A stretch of 64,000 nt of DNA from Oscillospiraceae bacterium (GCA_024697625.1 JAILFJ010000129.1:28182-92181), one strand, 5' to 3'; positions 47,440-56,816 are shown, counted from the first letter of the stretch. Program-made: numbers and translations. Notes: generated by a model not told the origin, from the letters alone.

Positions 47440-48846
47440 TCAGCCGCAGTAGGCAGCCAGGATGCCCTTGTAGGTCATGTAGCAGTCGAGCTTCGAGACG
47501 ATTTCGAAAGGAGCATGCATGCTCAGTACAGGTACGCCTGCATCAATGGTATCGATGTTGCGGTTCGCCATGTATTTTGCGATCGTACCGCCGCCGCCCT
47601 GGTCGACCTTGCCCATCTCGCAGAGCTGCCAGATGACCTGATGACGTTCAAAGAGTCCCCGCAGTCTGGCGACGATCTCGGCGGAAGCGTCACTGGTACC
47701 GGATTTTCCCCTCGAGCCTGTGAATTTGCATACGGCCATGCCATGGTTAAGCTTGGACTCGCTTCGCTTTTCCGAGACATCCGGATACAGTGGATCGAAA
47801 GCCGCTGTCACGTCTGCGGAGAGGCAGAAGCTCTTCTCCAGGCAGCGCCGCACCGGGACGCTCTGGGTCTCGCAGAGGTCAGCCATGAAGAAGTCGAATG
47901 CCGCGCTCTGCATGCCGCTGACGCCGTCGGATCCCACTTCCTCTTTGTCGGCCAGAATGCAGATACAGGTTCTGTCCGGAATCTCTTTCAGGTCAAACAG
48001 CGCCTTCAGCTCCGCCCAGGCACATACGCGATCGTCATGACCGTAGCCTCCGATCAGGGAGCGGTCCAGGCCAATCTCGGTCACGTCGAAAGCCGGTACG
48101 GCGGTCAGCTCTGCAGAAAGAAAATCTTCCTCGGTAATGCCGTATGCGTCGTTCAGCAGCGACAGTACTGCGAGCTTCACACGGTCTTTGCCGTCGTCTG
48201 CGTACGGGGCGCTGCCGATCAGGATATTCAGGCCTTCTCCGGTGATTCCATCGGACATGGTTTTCTTCATCTGTTCCTGCGCCAGATGCGGCAGGAGATC
48301 CGTGATCACGAACTTCGGCTCATCCGTTTCCCTGCCGATGCAGATATCCAGCGTCTCTCCGCTCTTCAGTACGACCACGCCGTGCAGTTCGAGGGGAATC
48401 GCCACCCACTGATACTTCTTGATGCCGCCATAGTAATGTGTACGCAGATAGGCCAGTTCGTCCTGTTCATAGAGAGGAATCTGCTTCAGGTCGAGACGCG
48501 GGGAGTCGATATGCGCCCCTGCTATGACCGCTCCCTCCGCAAGGCTGCGCGCTCCGATCACGGCGAGCATCAGGGACTTGCCGCGGTTGCTGACATAGAT
48601 CTTATCGCCGGGCAGCAGCGGATCTCCCGGGGTGAAGGGGCGGAATCCGTATTCCTCCGCTTTCCGGATCGCATAGCGGGACGCTTCACGCTCCGTGCGC
48701 GCCTCATTCAGAAACTCCATGTATTCCCGGCAATAGCGGTTCATCCGGATGCTCTCTTCCGTGCTGAGACGGTCATAGCCGTTTTTCTGCTCGTAGAAAA
48801 GCTGCTCTCTCAGTTCCATGTTGTCTTCCATTTCATTGTCCTCCAT
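47440..48846 (-). CDS. M18 family aminopeptidase
   Basis: GAHIDSPRLDLKQIPLYE, ILADKEEVGSDGVSGMQS, HAPFEIVSKLDCYMTYKGILAA. Confidence 0.93.
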   Translation of the reverse strand: MEDNEMEDNMELREQLFYEQKNGYDRLSTEESIRMNRYCREYMEFLNEARTEREASRYAIRKAEEYGFRPFTPGDPLLPGDKIYVSNRGKSLMLAVIGARSLAEGAVIAGAHIDSPRLDLKQIPLYEQDELAYLRTHYYGGIKKYQWVAIPLELHGVVVLKSGETLDICIGRETDEPKFVITDLLPHLAQEQMKKTMSDGITGEGLNILIGSAPYADDGKDRVKLAVLSLLNDAYGITEEDFLSAELTAVPAFDVTEIGLDRSLIGGYGHDDRVCAWAELKALFDLKEIPDRTCICILADKEEVGSDGVSGMQSAAFDFFMADLCETQSVPVRRCLEKSFCLSADVTAAFDPLYPDVSEKRSESKLNHGMAVCKFTGSRGKSGTSDASAEIVARLRGLFERHQVIWQLCEMGKVDQGGGGTIAKYMANRNIDTIDAGVPVLSMHAPFEIVSKLDCYMTYKGILAAYCG

Positions 48847-48907
48847 ATGATAACCGGCATTTCAGGCAGTGTGCCGGCCGTTTTTTTAATCTCCAGTCCT
48901 GCGGGAT

Positions 48908-50185
48908 TCAGCGGTCCGCTGCCTGTATTCTCTCTGACAGAACGCTCTCCAGCTTCTGCAGGAATTCGCTTCTGCTCCCGTTATTCTCCAGTACCGCATC
49001 GCAGTGCTGCCGATAGTATGTCTCCGGCTTCTGGGCTCGGATTCTGGCAAGGGCAGCCTCCCGGCCGATCCCGTCGCGCTCTGTAATGCGTTTCAGCCGG
49101 GTCTCCTCAGAAGCCGTCACCCCCAGAAGCAGGTCGCATTGCTCCGCAAGGCCGCTGTCTATGAGCTCGACGGCATCCAGCGCTGCGAGTCTGCCGCCCT
49201 GCATTGCGTGCTGACGCAGCCGGTTTCTGATCTCTTCCGTGATATACCGATGCGTGATTCCGTTCAGATCCCGCAGGGCTCCGGCATCCTGAAACACCAG
49301 TCTCGCGAGCGTTCTCCGGTCGATGCTTCCGATGGATCCGGCCGGATCCCCGCACAGGACAGGATCCGGGGCCTCTCTCCCTCCCTGGCAGTCTCGGCGG
49401 TATGCTTCCGGAAAGCGCTGACCGAGCTCTTCGATCATCGCAGTGTTATGCTGCAGTAACTCGTGGTAGACTTCATCACAGTCCAGCACCGCCGCTCCCC
49501 GCTCTCTGAGGGGCTCCAGTGCCGTTGTTTTCCCACAGCCGCTGCCCCCCGTGATGCCGACGATGTACAGCACGTCCGTGAGTGCATCGGAGATCTCCTC
49601 CTCGGGAATCGCGCCCTGCCGCAGAACACGGTACGGGACCGAGCTCATATCCAGCACGGTCGATTCGATGCCCAGGTCACAGACTCCCCCGTCGATCACA
49701 GCCTCGATTTTCCCGTCAAAGTAGCGCATCACCTCTTCGGCGCTTTTCGGGCTTGGTGCCCCGGAGGGATTTGCAGATGGAACAGCCAGGGGAAAATCAA
49801 GCATCCTCAGAAGCCGCAGCGTCTGCTCCTGCTTCGGGCAGCGCAACCCGACGGTTTCACCGCCCGCCCGCAGAACGGAAGGAATCCCCGCCCGGGCCCG
49901 CAGAACCAGAGTTAACGGTCCCGGCCAGAATCTGTGTGCGAGCTGGATTGCTTGCTCCGGTACGTCACAGCAGAGCTCCCGGATCGCCTCTTCTCCGGAT
50001 ACCATCAGAGAAATCGGTTTTACAGCGGGTCGTCCCTTGATCGTATAGATTTTCTCAATAATCTCCGGGCGAAGACCGTTTCCCGCCAGACCATAGACGG
50101 TCTCCGTCGGAACAGCTGCCAGGCCTCCCCTCTGCAGGAGTTCGGCCGCAGCCTCGATTCTGTCGGTGATGACTTCGGTTCTCAT
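48908..50185 (-). CDS. Fused L-threonylcarbamoyladenylate synthase (TsaC/YrdC) - dephospho-CoA kinase (CoaE)
   Basis: N-terminal AAVPTETVYGLAGNGLRPEIIEKIYTIKGRPAVKPISLMV...PLAVPSANPSG (YrdC); C-terminal VGITGGSGCGKTTALEPLRERGAAVLDCDEVYHELL...RIRAQKP (CoaE); continuous frame. Confidence 0.9.
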   Translation of the reverse strand: MRTEVITDRIEAAAELLQRGGLAAVPTETVYGLAGNGLRPEIIEKIYTIKGRPAVKPISLMVSGEEAIRELCCDVPEQAIQLAHRFWPGPLTLVLRARAGIPSVLRAGGETVGLRCPKQEQTLRLLRMLDFPLAVPSANPSGAPSPKSAEEVMRYFDGKIEAVIDGGVCDLGIESTVLDMSSVPYRVLRQGAIPEEEISDALTDVLYIVGITGGSGCGKTTALEPLRERGAAVLDCDEVYHELLQHNTAMIEELGQRFPEAYRRDCQGGREAPDPVLCGDPAGSIGSIDRRTLARLVFQDAGALRDLNGITHRYITEEIRNRLRQHAMQGGRLAALDAVELIDSGLAEQCDLLLGVTASEETRLKRITERDGIGREAALARIRAQKPETYYRQHCDAVLENNGSRSEFLQKLESVLSERIQAADR

Positions 50186-51249
50186 CCCTGTTCCGCCAGC
50201 CTTTCCGCCTGATCGGCAGCAATCAGGGCATCCAGCAGCGGATCGAGGTTCCCGTTGATCACTGCGTCAAGATTGAAGCTCCGTCCCTCGCCGGTCAGCC
50301 GGTGGTCGGTTACCCGGTTCTGCGGAAAGTTATAAGTCCGTATTCTGTCGCTGCGATCGCCGCTCCCGATCTGACTCTTTCTCTCCGCGGCCAGAGCATC
50401 CCGTTTTCGCTTTTCCTCCATCTCATAGAGTTTGGAGCGCAGAATTGAGAGCGCACGGTCCTTGTTCTTGTACTGGCTGCGCTCGTCCTGACATTCGACC
50501 ACCAGCCCGGTCGGGATGTGCGTCACCCGTATGGCGCTCTCGGTCTTGTTGACATGCTGTCCTCCCGCGCCGGACGACCGATAGGTATCGATCCGCAGGT
50601 CATTCATATCCAGCTCAAAATCCGACTCCTCCACCTGTGGAAGGACAGCGACCGTAGCCGCGGAAGTGTGGATTCTCCCGCCGGACTCCGTTACCGGAAC
50701 ACGCTGAACCCGGTGACCTCCGCCCTCGAAGCGCAGCCGCCCATAGACGCCGTCCCCCTGGATCAGAAAGACCAGCTCCTTGATTCCGCCGAGCTCCGTC
50801 TCGCTGACATTCACGATCTCAGGTTTCCAGCCTCTGGCTTCGGCATACATGGCATACATTCGATAGAGGTCAGACGCAAAAAGCGCGCTCTCCTCACCGC
50901 CGACTCCGGCCCGGATCTCCATGATGATGTTCCGGTCGTCGTCCTGGTTTTTCGGAAGCAGCAGCAGGTTCAGCTCATTCTCCTGGCGCTCTCTCCTGCT
51001 CAGCAGTGCCTGCTTCTCCTCCAGCGCGAGCTCATGCAGATCCGGGTCGGAGAGCATTTCCTCGGTTGATTTTAAAGAATCACAGGTTTCAAGCCATGCC
51101 GCATAGGCGTCTGCGACCGGTGTGATTTCCAGCAGCTCCTTCCGGTACTTTGCCGCAAGCTCCGGGTCTCTCCAGGTCTCCGGCTCCTCCATCCGCTGCC
51201 GCAGCTCCTCACGGCGTCTGCAGATCTGCCTCAGTTTTTCCTCATTCAT
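50182..51249 (-). CDS. prfA: Peptide chain release factor 1
   Basis: YRSSGAGGQHVNKTESAIRVTHIPTGLVVECQDERSQ; EIRAGVGGEESALFASDLYRMY. Confidence 0.96.
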   Translation of the reverse strand: MNEEKLRQICRRREELRQRMEEPETWRDPELAAKYRKELLEITPVADAYAAWLETCDSLKSTEEMLSDPDLHELALEEKQALLSRRERQENELNLLLLPKNQDDDRNIIMEIRAGVGGEESALFASDLYRMYAMYAEARGWKPEIVNVSETELGGIKELVFLIQGDGVYGRLRFEGGGHRVQRVPVTESGGRIHTSAATVAVLPQVEESDFELDMNDLRIDTYRSSGAGGQHVNKTESAIRVTHIPTGLVVECQDERSQYKNKDRALSILRSKLYEMEEKRKRDALAAERKSQIGSGDRSDRIRTYNFPQNRVTDHRLTGEGRSFNLDAVINGNLDPLLDALIAADQAERLAEQG

Positions 51250-51776
51250 ATGCCTCTGCCACCCATGATGCCGTCTGCTTCCGCAGGATCGCTACTCCCC
51301 TGCATCGCTCTCCCAACGCCGTCTGCAATGTCCGCGGGATGGCCCGCCGTTACTCTTCCCATGGATATCAGCGATTCGGCCATCTCCAGAAGTCCGGAGA
51401 TCTTATCCTTCGCCTCTCCGGCCCGCCTGAGCAGCTTCTGCAGGCTCTCTGCGCGCTCTTTCAGCTGCTCGGGGTTGAGCTTCTCCATCATCCGGCAGAG
51501 GTCCAGCAGCTGCTGCACCTGAGTCTCCGTCAGCCTGATGTTCTTCTCTGAGGCAAGCTTGCGGATCTCCTGACGCAGTTCGTCGTCCGTCAAGCCCGAA
51601 GTTCTGTTCAGAAATGCCTTCAGGCGGTCGGTGGCAGATTCTGTCCCCTCCTGCTCTCCTGTGAGGATGCTGAACAGGTCAGTGTCCGTGCTCTTCTGAA
51701 ACTTCCAGCTTAGGAAAGCCGCAACCACCGCAACCAGAGCCAGCAGAATCAGGAATCTTCTGAATTTCTTTCTCAT
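51246..51776 (-). CDS. Membrane-anchored hypothetical protein (possibly DUF1002-related)
   Basis: N-terminal TM helix; helical LTDDELRQEIRKLASEKNIRLTETQVQQLLDLCRMMEKLN region. Confidence 0.7.
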   Translation of the reverse strand: MRKKFRRFLILLALVAVVAAFLSWKFQKSTDTDLFSILTGEQEGTESATDRLKAFLNRTSGLTDDELRQEIRKLASEKNIRLTETQVQQLLDLCRMMEKLNPEQLKERAESLQKLLRRAGEAKDKISGLLEMAESLISMGRVTAGHPADIADGVGRAMQGSSDPAEADGIMGGRGI

Positions 51777-51970
51777 CTTGTCTGTTCCCTTATAACTATA
51801 TCTCTTATGCTGTAAAAGTACTGTGTAAATACAGGATGGCTCCGGCGCTTCTTTTCAAAGCCCTCCGGAGTTTTCTGATCTTTCAGCCCGGTATCGTAGC
51901 ACAGTTTTGCCTGCAAGAAAAGCCCAAATTATGAAAGTTTATTAAGATTTCGTGAGATTTGCTTTTTTCA

Positions 51971-51997
51971 TTGACAAAGATTACATTTTGGTATAAT
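51971..51997 (+). promoter_or_regulatory. Promoter of the SH3 lipoprotein gene
   Basis: TTGACA-15 nt-TATAAT with extended -10 TGGTATAAT. Confidence 0.65.
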
Positions 51998-52048
51998 ATA
52001 GGTTACGCAAAATTACATTTGCGATTTCTGTTTCTACAGGAGGATGCT

Positions 52049-52804
52049 ATGAACCAGAAAATACGTTTTACAGGGATCATTCTGCTGATTGCTGTCCTTG
52101 TTCTCTCGCTGGCCGCCTGCGGTGAGCGTAATACCGTACCTGCTGCGGATACCCCGTCCGTCCCGCCCAGTGAGATTGTGATCGAGACTCCGCCACCGTC
52201 CCCCAGCCCGACCCCGACGCCGACGCCCTCTGCCGTCCCCTCGGTCAGTGTGACCACTGTACCGATGCCGATGCCCTCGGTTTCACCGACGGTCAGTGTG
52301 GCCACTACGCCGGATCCTGCAGCGAGTCCCGGAGCCTCTGCTTCTCCCGCAGCGTCACCCACGGTTTCGCCCTCGCCTTCCGCCTCTCCCAGCCCGACCC
52401 CGACGCCCTATTCGCCGGATGCCAATTTTGCCTCCACGATCAACCCGGACGGTTATTTTGTACCTGACAATGCCGTTCCCGGCTATCTGAATGCAAATGG
52501 CGTCGTGCTCCACGGCGGTCCCAGCAACAGTGCCCGGACCCTTGGGACTTTTGATGTCGGCACTCCTGTCGATATCATCGGAGTGGAAAACGGCTGGACC
52601 GAGGTCATTATCGGCGGTCTGACCGGATATGTAAAGAGCAACTATGTCACAGGCGGCAGCTATGGCAGCGGCCCTGCGGTCATCTATGATGATCCTTCTG
52701 CCGGCAGTGGCGGCGTGATTATTGTCCCCGCCGGTGAGAGCAGGCCTGCTCAGGGGACCCCTGATCCGAATCCCTCCAACTTCCTCGGCATCATGCCGGA
52801 TTGA
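52049..52804 (+). CDS. Lipoprotein with Pro/Ser/Thr-rich linker and bacterial SH3-like domain
   Basis: Lipobox LSLAACGE; ACAGGAGGATGCT-ATG at 52049; C-terminal GVVLHGGPSNSARTLGTFDVGTPVDIIGVENGWTEVIIGGLTGYVKSNYV (SH3b). Confidence 0.9.
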   Translation: MNQKIRFTGIILLIAVLVLSLAACGERNTVPAADTPSVPPSEIVIETPPPSPSPTPTPTPSAVPSVSVTTVPMPMPSVSPTVSVATTPDPAASPGASASPAASPTVSPSPSASPSPTPTPYSPDANFASTINPDGYFVPDNAVPGYLNANGVVLHGGPSNSARTLGTFDVGTPVDIIGVENGWTEVIIGGLTGYVKSNYVTGGSYGSGPAVIYDDPSAGSGGVIIVPAGESRPAQGTPDPNPSNFLGIMPD

Positions 52805-52910
52805 GGCTCTGCAGACCGCTGTCTGAATGCCGGGCCCGGGACGCACAGCCCTGGCCGGAATTCTCTGTGAGTCACCGCCGAAACGGTTGCTTGATTCCCT
52901 TCGGCGGATG

Positions 52911-52963
52911 AAAACACCCACCTATGATCATTCCGTGATCATACAGAGGTGGGTGCGTTTTAT
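52911..52963. terminator. Bidirectional terminator between lipoprotein and TetR genes
   Basis: AAAACACCCACCTATGATCA-TTCCG-TGATCATACAGAGGTGGGTGCGTTTTA. Confidence 0.8.
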
Positions 52964-52985
52964 TTCTGCCGGATATCTGCCGGAT

Positions 52986-53543
52986 TTACGGATTCTCGAA
53001 TCTTGCGATCAGGTTCTCTACGCTCTGATCCATGACCTTCAGGATACGCTCCCGGGTGATTTCTCTGGGGAGCTGCATCCCCAGGTCCATCCACTGCGAG
53101 ATGAAGCCGATGGCGCAGTTTGCGTAAAACTTCACGATGAAGTCGAAATCCTGCCGGCTGATGTTCTTGCCCTCAGAGGCAATGACCGCGAAGCTCCGGA
53201 TACATTCCTCCATCCTCTCCTTCAGATAACGCAGCATATAGAGCCTGCTGTTGGAGTTGTAAACGTTCAGGGTAAAGCTGCTGTTCGACTCCAGATAGTC
53301 AAAATAGACCATCATATCCTCCAGCCAGTGGTCATAGATCACTTCGTGTGGAAAGACCCGGTCGGAATCCTGCTCAAATACCCATTCCAGGAGATCATCC
53401 ACATCGTCGAAATGGTAGTAGAAGGTCTGTCGGTTTACTCCGCAGATTTCGACGATATCCTTGACCGTGACTTTGTCAATCGGCTTCACCGTCATCATTT
53501 TGCGCAGCGCTTCTGCCAGGGCTTCTTTTGTTCCGCTCGCCAT
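52986..53543 (-). CDS. TetR/AcrR family transcriptional regulator
   Basis: KVTVKDIVEICGVNRQTFYYHFDDVDDLLEWVF HTH. Confidence 0.92.
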   Translation of the reverse strand: MASGTKEALAEALRKMMTVKPIDKVTVKDIVEICGVNRQTFYYHFDDVDDLLEWVFEQDSDRVFPHEVIYDHWLEDMMVYFDYLESNSSFTLNVYNSNSRLYMLRYLKERMEECIRSFAVIASEGKNISRQDFDFIVKFYANCAIGFISQWMDLGMQLPREITRERILKVMDQSVENLIARFENP

Positions 53544-53644
53544 CTGTCCTGTTCTCCTTTCCCAATCTGTTTAGACATTATAACATATAGTGATGGCTTG
53601 CGCAAATATTTTTCTGCCGTATTGTTTTTTGCCGTCTGTTAGCC

Positions 53645-53673
53645 GTGACAAACCATTGTTTATGTGATATAGT
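53645..53673 (+). promoter_or_regulatory. Promoter of Fe-S flavoprotein-hypA operon
   Basis: GTGACA-17 nt-TATAGT; small inverted repeat AAAC-CATT-GTTT in the spacer. Confidence 0.6.
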
Positions 53674-53762
53674 ACAGCATAGGAATGTGTAGATTGCGCA
53701 CAGAAAATGAGTCTTTGCACCTTCAAAATGACCGGGTTTTATTTATTGAAAGGAGAGTATTC

Positions 53763-56468
53763 ATGGCAAGAGAGATTTTATTTGACCTTGGCAAAATGAT
53801 TACGGACAGGATTCCCTATAAATTTGGCTTGAAGCGTCTGACCGAGAATGATCCTGAGTACATCATTCTGGATCGTGCCTGCAGCAGTGACGAGATCGCT
53901 GAGATCATGCTGAAGATGGGCCTTCGCAAGCCAAAGACCACTGCGGAGATTGCAAAGCTGACCGGGAAAAGCGAGCAGCGGGTCGAGGAGCTTCTGACCG
54001 ATGCGGCCATGCACGGGATCGTGGAATATAATTGGGAGAATCCGCAGCATGAGAAGCAGTGGTATGTCCAGCTCTTTGTTCCCGGCATTGCCGAGATGAC
54101 CAACATGGTTCTCAAGCAGGTCGAGCAGTATCCGGAGCTCGCATCCAGCTTTGACCAGATGACCTTCCTTCCTCTGGAGGGCAAGACGCACCTGTTCCCG
54201 CCGGGAGGAAACGGTGTCGGCATGCATGTTATTCCTGTGGAGAAGGCGATCAACGCAGTGAACAAGTCCATCTCCATCGAGCATATCTCCCACTGGCTGG
54301 ACAAATATGAGGGAAAGCTTTCCGTGGGCTACTGCTCCTGCCGCAACGCCAGACGTCTCTTCGGTGAGGGCTCCGGCGAGATTCAGGACGATTGCTGCAT
54401 CGGCCTCGGCGACTTTGCCCAGTACCTCATAGAGACCGGCAAAGGCCGTCCCATCACGAAGGAGGAAGCGCTGCAGATCTGCCAGCGCGCCGAAGAGAAC
54501 GGCTATGTCCATCAGGTCACAAACATCGACGGCGAAGACAAGATTTTCGGTCTCTGCAACTGCGATCTCGGCGTCTGCTTCGCCCTGCGGACAAGCCAGT
54601 ACTTCAACACGCCGAACCTCTCCGCTTCTTCTTACCGCGCCCACGTGGACAAAGACAACTGCGTCGCCTGCGGCAAGTGTGTTGAGGTCTGTCCGGCCGG
54701 AGCCGTCAAGCTTGGCCAGAAGCTTTGTACGAAACATGGTGAGGTCGAGTACCCGGTTCAGGAGCTGCCCACTGGTCTCAAGTGGGGCAAGGACAAGTGG
54801 AACCCGAACTATGTTTACGACAACCGCAAGAACTGCCACGAATCCGGCACGGCTCCCTGCAAAACCGCCTGCCCGGCGCACATCGCCATCCAGGGCTATA
54901 TCAAGCTTGCCAAGGAAGGCCGTTATCTCGACGCGCTGAAGCTCATCAAGCAGGACAATCCCTTCCCCTCCGTCTGCGGCTATGTCTGCAACCGCCGCTG
55001 TGAGGACGCCTGCACCCGCGGCGCTGTTGACAGGGCGCTCGCGATCGACGAGATCAAGAAATTCATCGCAGAGCAGGATCTGAAGAGTGAAGACCGCTAC
55101 GTTCCCGAGCTGCTTCGCCGCCGCCCCATTGACAAGGACTATGAGGAGAAGGTCGCCATCATCGGCGCCGGCCCGGCGGGTCTGAGCTGTGCATACTACC
55201 TTGCGCGCATGGGCTATGTCAACATCACCGTCTTCGACCGCAATCCGCAGCCGGGCGGCATGCTCATCATGGGGATCCCCAGCTACCGTCTGGATCGCAG
55301 CGCACTGAAGGGCGAGATCGACATTCTCGAAAGAATGGGCGTGAAGTTCCGGATGAACACGGAAGTCGGAAAGGACGTCACCATCCAGCAGCTTCGCGAC
55401 GAGGGTTACAAGGGCTTCTATGTCGCCATCGGTGCACAGAAGAGCTCCCGCCTCAACATCCCCGGAGAGGAGCTTCAGGGTGTGTACGGCGGTGTGGACT
55501 TCCTGCGCGAGGTCAATCTGGGCGGAAAGCCCGAGGTCGGGAAGAAATGTGCCGTCATCGGCGGCGGCAATGTCGCCATGGATGTCTGCCGGACCGCTGT
55601 CCGCCTTGGCGCCGAGACCTTCGTCGTCTATCGCCGCAGCGAAGCCGAGATGCCGGCAGATAAGGAAGAGATCGCCGAGGCAAAGGCGGAAGGCGTGAAG
55701 TTCTGCTTCCTGAACGCTCCTTCTGAGATCATCGGCAAGGATGGCAGGGTGACCGGCCTGAAGGTCGAACTCATGGAGCTGGGTGAGCCCGATGCAAAGG
55801 GCAGAAGACAGCCGGTCGGAACCGGAAAGTTTGAGACCATCGAGGTCGATTCCGTGCTCTCCGCAGTCGGTCAGAGCATTGACTGGGGCAGCCTGGATGT
55901 CGGCGCGCTCAAGACAGGCAAAAAAGGCAACGCGGAAGCGGATGCCGTCACCTATCAGACCGCGCAGAGCGACATCTTTGTCGGCGGTGATGTCTACACC
56001 GGACCGAAGTTCGCCATTGACGCCATCGCCGCCGGCCGCGAGGGTGCCGAGTCGCTCCATCGCTTTGTGCAGGATGGACAGAGCCTCACCAGAGGCCGTA
56101 ATCTGCGGGAGTTCTACGAGCTCAACAAGGACGATGTGGTCCTCGGTGTCGACAGCTTCGACCGCCCTGCCCGTCAGGAGATTCAGCACGATCCCGCCAA
56201 GGCCAGATCCTTCGAGCATGACCGCCTCACCTTCACGGAAGAGCAGGTCAAGGCCGAGGCCAGCCGCTGCCTGGGCTGCGGTGTCACCATCGTTGACCGG
56301 AACAGATGCATCGGCTGCGGCCTCTGCACGACGAGATGCATGTTCGACGCCATCCATCTGGAGCGCGACGTGCCGGAGGCCTCCACGATGATCCGCTGCG
56401 AGGACAAGGTCGGCCCGCTGCTGAAGAACGTCGCCAAAAAGAGCGTCCGGATCATCCGCAAGGGGTAA
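53763..56468 (+). CDS. Multi-domain Fe-S/FAD/NAD(P) oxidoreductase (GltD-like) with N-terminal winged-helix-like and Cys-rich modules
   Basis: CSCRNARRLF...DDCCIG; CVACGKCVEVCPAGA; CKTACPAHIAIQGYIKLAKEGRYLDALKLI...CGYVCNRRCEDAC; AIIGAGPAGLSCAYYLA; AVIGGGNVAMDVCRTA; CIGCGLCTTRCMFDA. RBS AAAGGAG before ATG 53763. Confidence 0.92.
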   Translation: MAREILFDLGKMITDRIPYKFGLKRLTENDPEYIILDRACSSDEIAEIMLKMGLRKPKTTAEIAKLTGKSEQRVEELLTDAAMHGIVEYNWENPQHEKQWYVQLFVPGIAEMTNMVLKQVEQYPELASSFDQMTFLPLEGKTHLFPPGGNGVGMHVIPVEKAINAVNKSISIEHISHWLDKYEGKLSVGYCSCRNARRLFGEGSGEIQDDCCIGLGDFAQYLIETGKGRPITKEEALQICQRAEENGYVHQVTNIDGEDKIFGLCNCDLGVCFALRTSQYFNTPNLSASSYRAHVDKDNCVACGKCVEVCPAGAVKLGQKLCTKHGEVEYPVQELPTGLKWGKDKWNPNYVYDNRKNCHESGTAPCKTACPAHIAIQGYIKLAKEGRYLDALKLIKQDNPFPSVCGYVCNRRCEDACTRGAVDRALAIDEIKKFIAEQDLKSEDRYVPELLRRRPIDKDYEEKVAIIGAGPAGLSCAYYLARMGYVNITVFDRNPQPGGMLIMGIPSYRLDRSALKGEIDILERMGVKFRMNTEVGKDVTIQQLRDEGYKGFYVAIGAQKSSRLNIPGEELQGVYGGVDFLREVNLGGKPEVGKKCAVIGGGNVAMDVCRTAVRLGAETFVVYRRSEAEMPADKEEIAEAKAEGVKFCFLNAPSEIIGKDGRVTGLKVELMELGEPDAKGRRQPVGTGKFETIEVDSVLSAVGQSIDWGSLDVGALKTGKKGNAEADAVTYQTAQSDIFVGGDVYTGPKFAIDAIAAGREGAESLHRFVQDGQSLTRGRNLREFYELNKDDVVLGVDSFDRPARQEIQHDPAKARSFEHDRLTFTEEQVKAEASRCLGCGVTIVDRNRCIGCGLCTTRCMFDAIHLERDVPEASTMIRCEDKVGPLLKNVAKKSVRIIRKG

Positions 56469-56471
56469 TCC

Positions 56472-56816
56472 ATGCACGAGCTGGGGACCATCTACTACGT
56501 CATCGACACAGTGGAGAAGCTGATGGAGGAGAACGACCTGAAGGCCGTCTCTTCCATCACCCTGGAGGTCGGAGAGGTCAGCGGGATCATTCCGGAATAT
56601 CTTCAGGATTTCTGGCTCTACGCCCGGGAAAAGACCGACCACTTCCAGCAGACGGAGCTCAGGATCGAAGAGCTGAAGGCTGTCACCTACTGCCAGGACT
56701 GTACAGGCACTTATCCGACCATCCCCCAGGGCAAAATCTGTCCGCACTGCGGCAGTCCGAATACCTTCCTGGTCACCGGAAACGAATATAACATCAAGGA
56801 AATAGAAGCCTGTTAG
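56472..56816 (+). CDS. HypA-like nickel metallochaperone/zinc-ribbon protein
   Basis: N-terminal MHEL; CQDC...CPHC zinc finger; LEVGEVSGIIPEYLQDFW as in HypA/HybF. Confidence 0.88.
   Translation: MHELGTIYYVIDTVEKLMEENDLKAVSSITLEVGEVSGIIPEYLQDFWLYAREKTDHFQQTELRIEELKAVTYCQDCTGTYPTIPQGKICPHCGSPNTFLVTGNEYNIKEIEAC

Noticed and set aside
47326-49086. 586-aa plus-strand ORF
   Set aside because: Antisense to the M18 aminopeptidase; no motifs.
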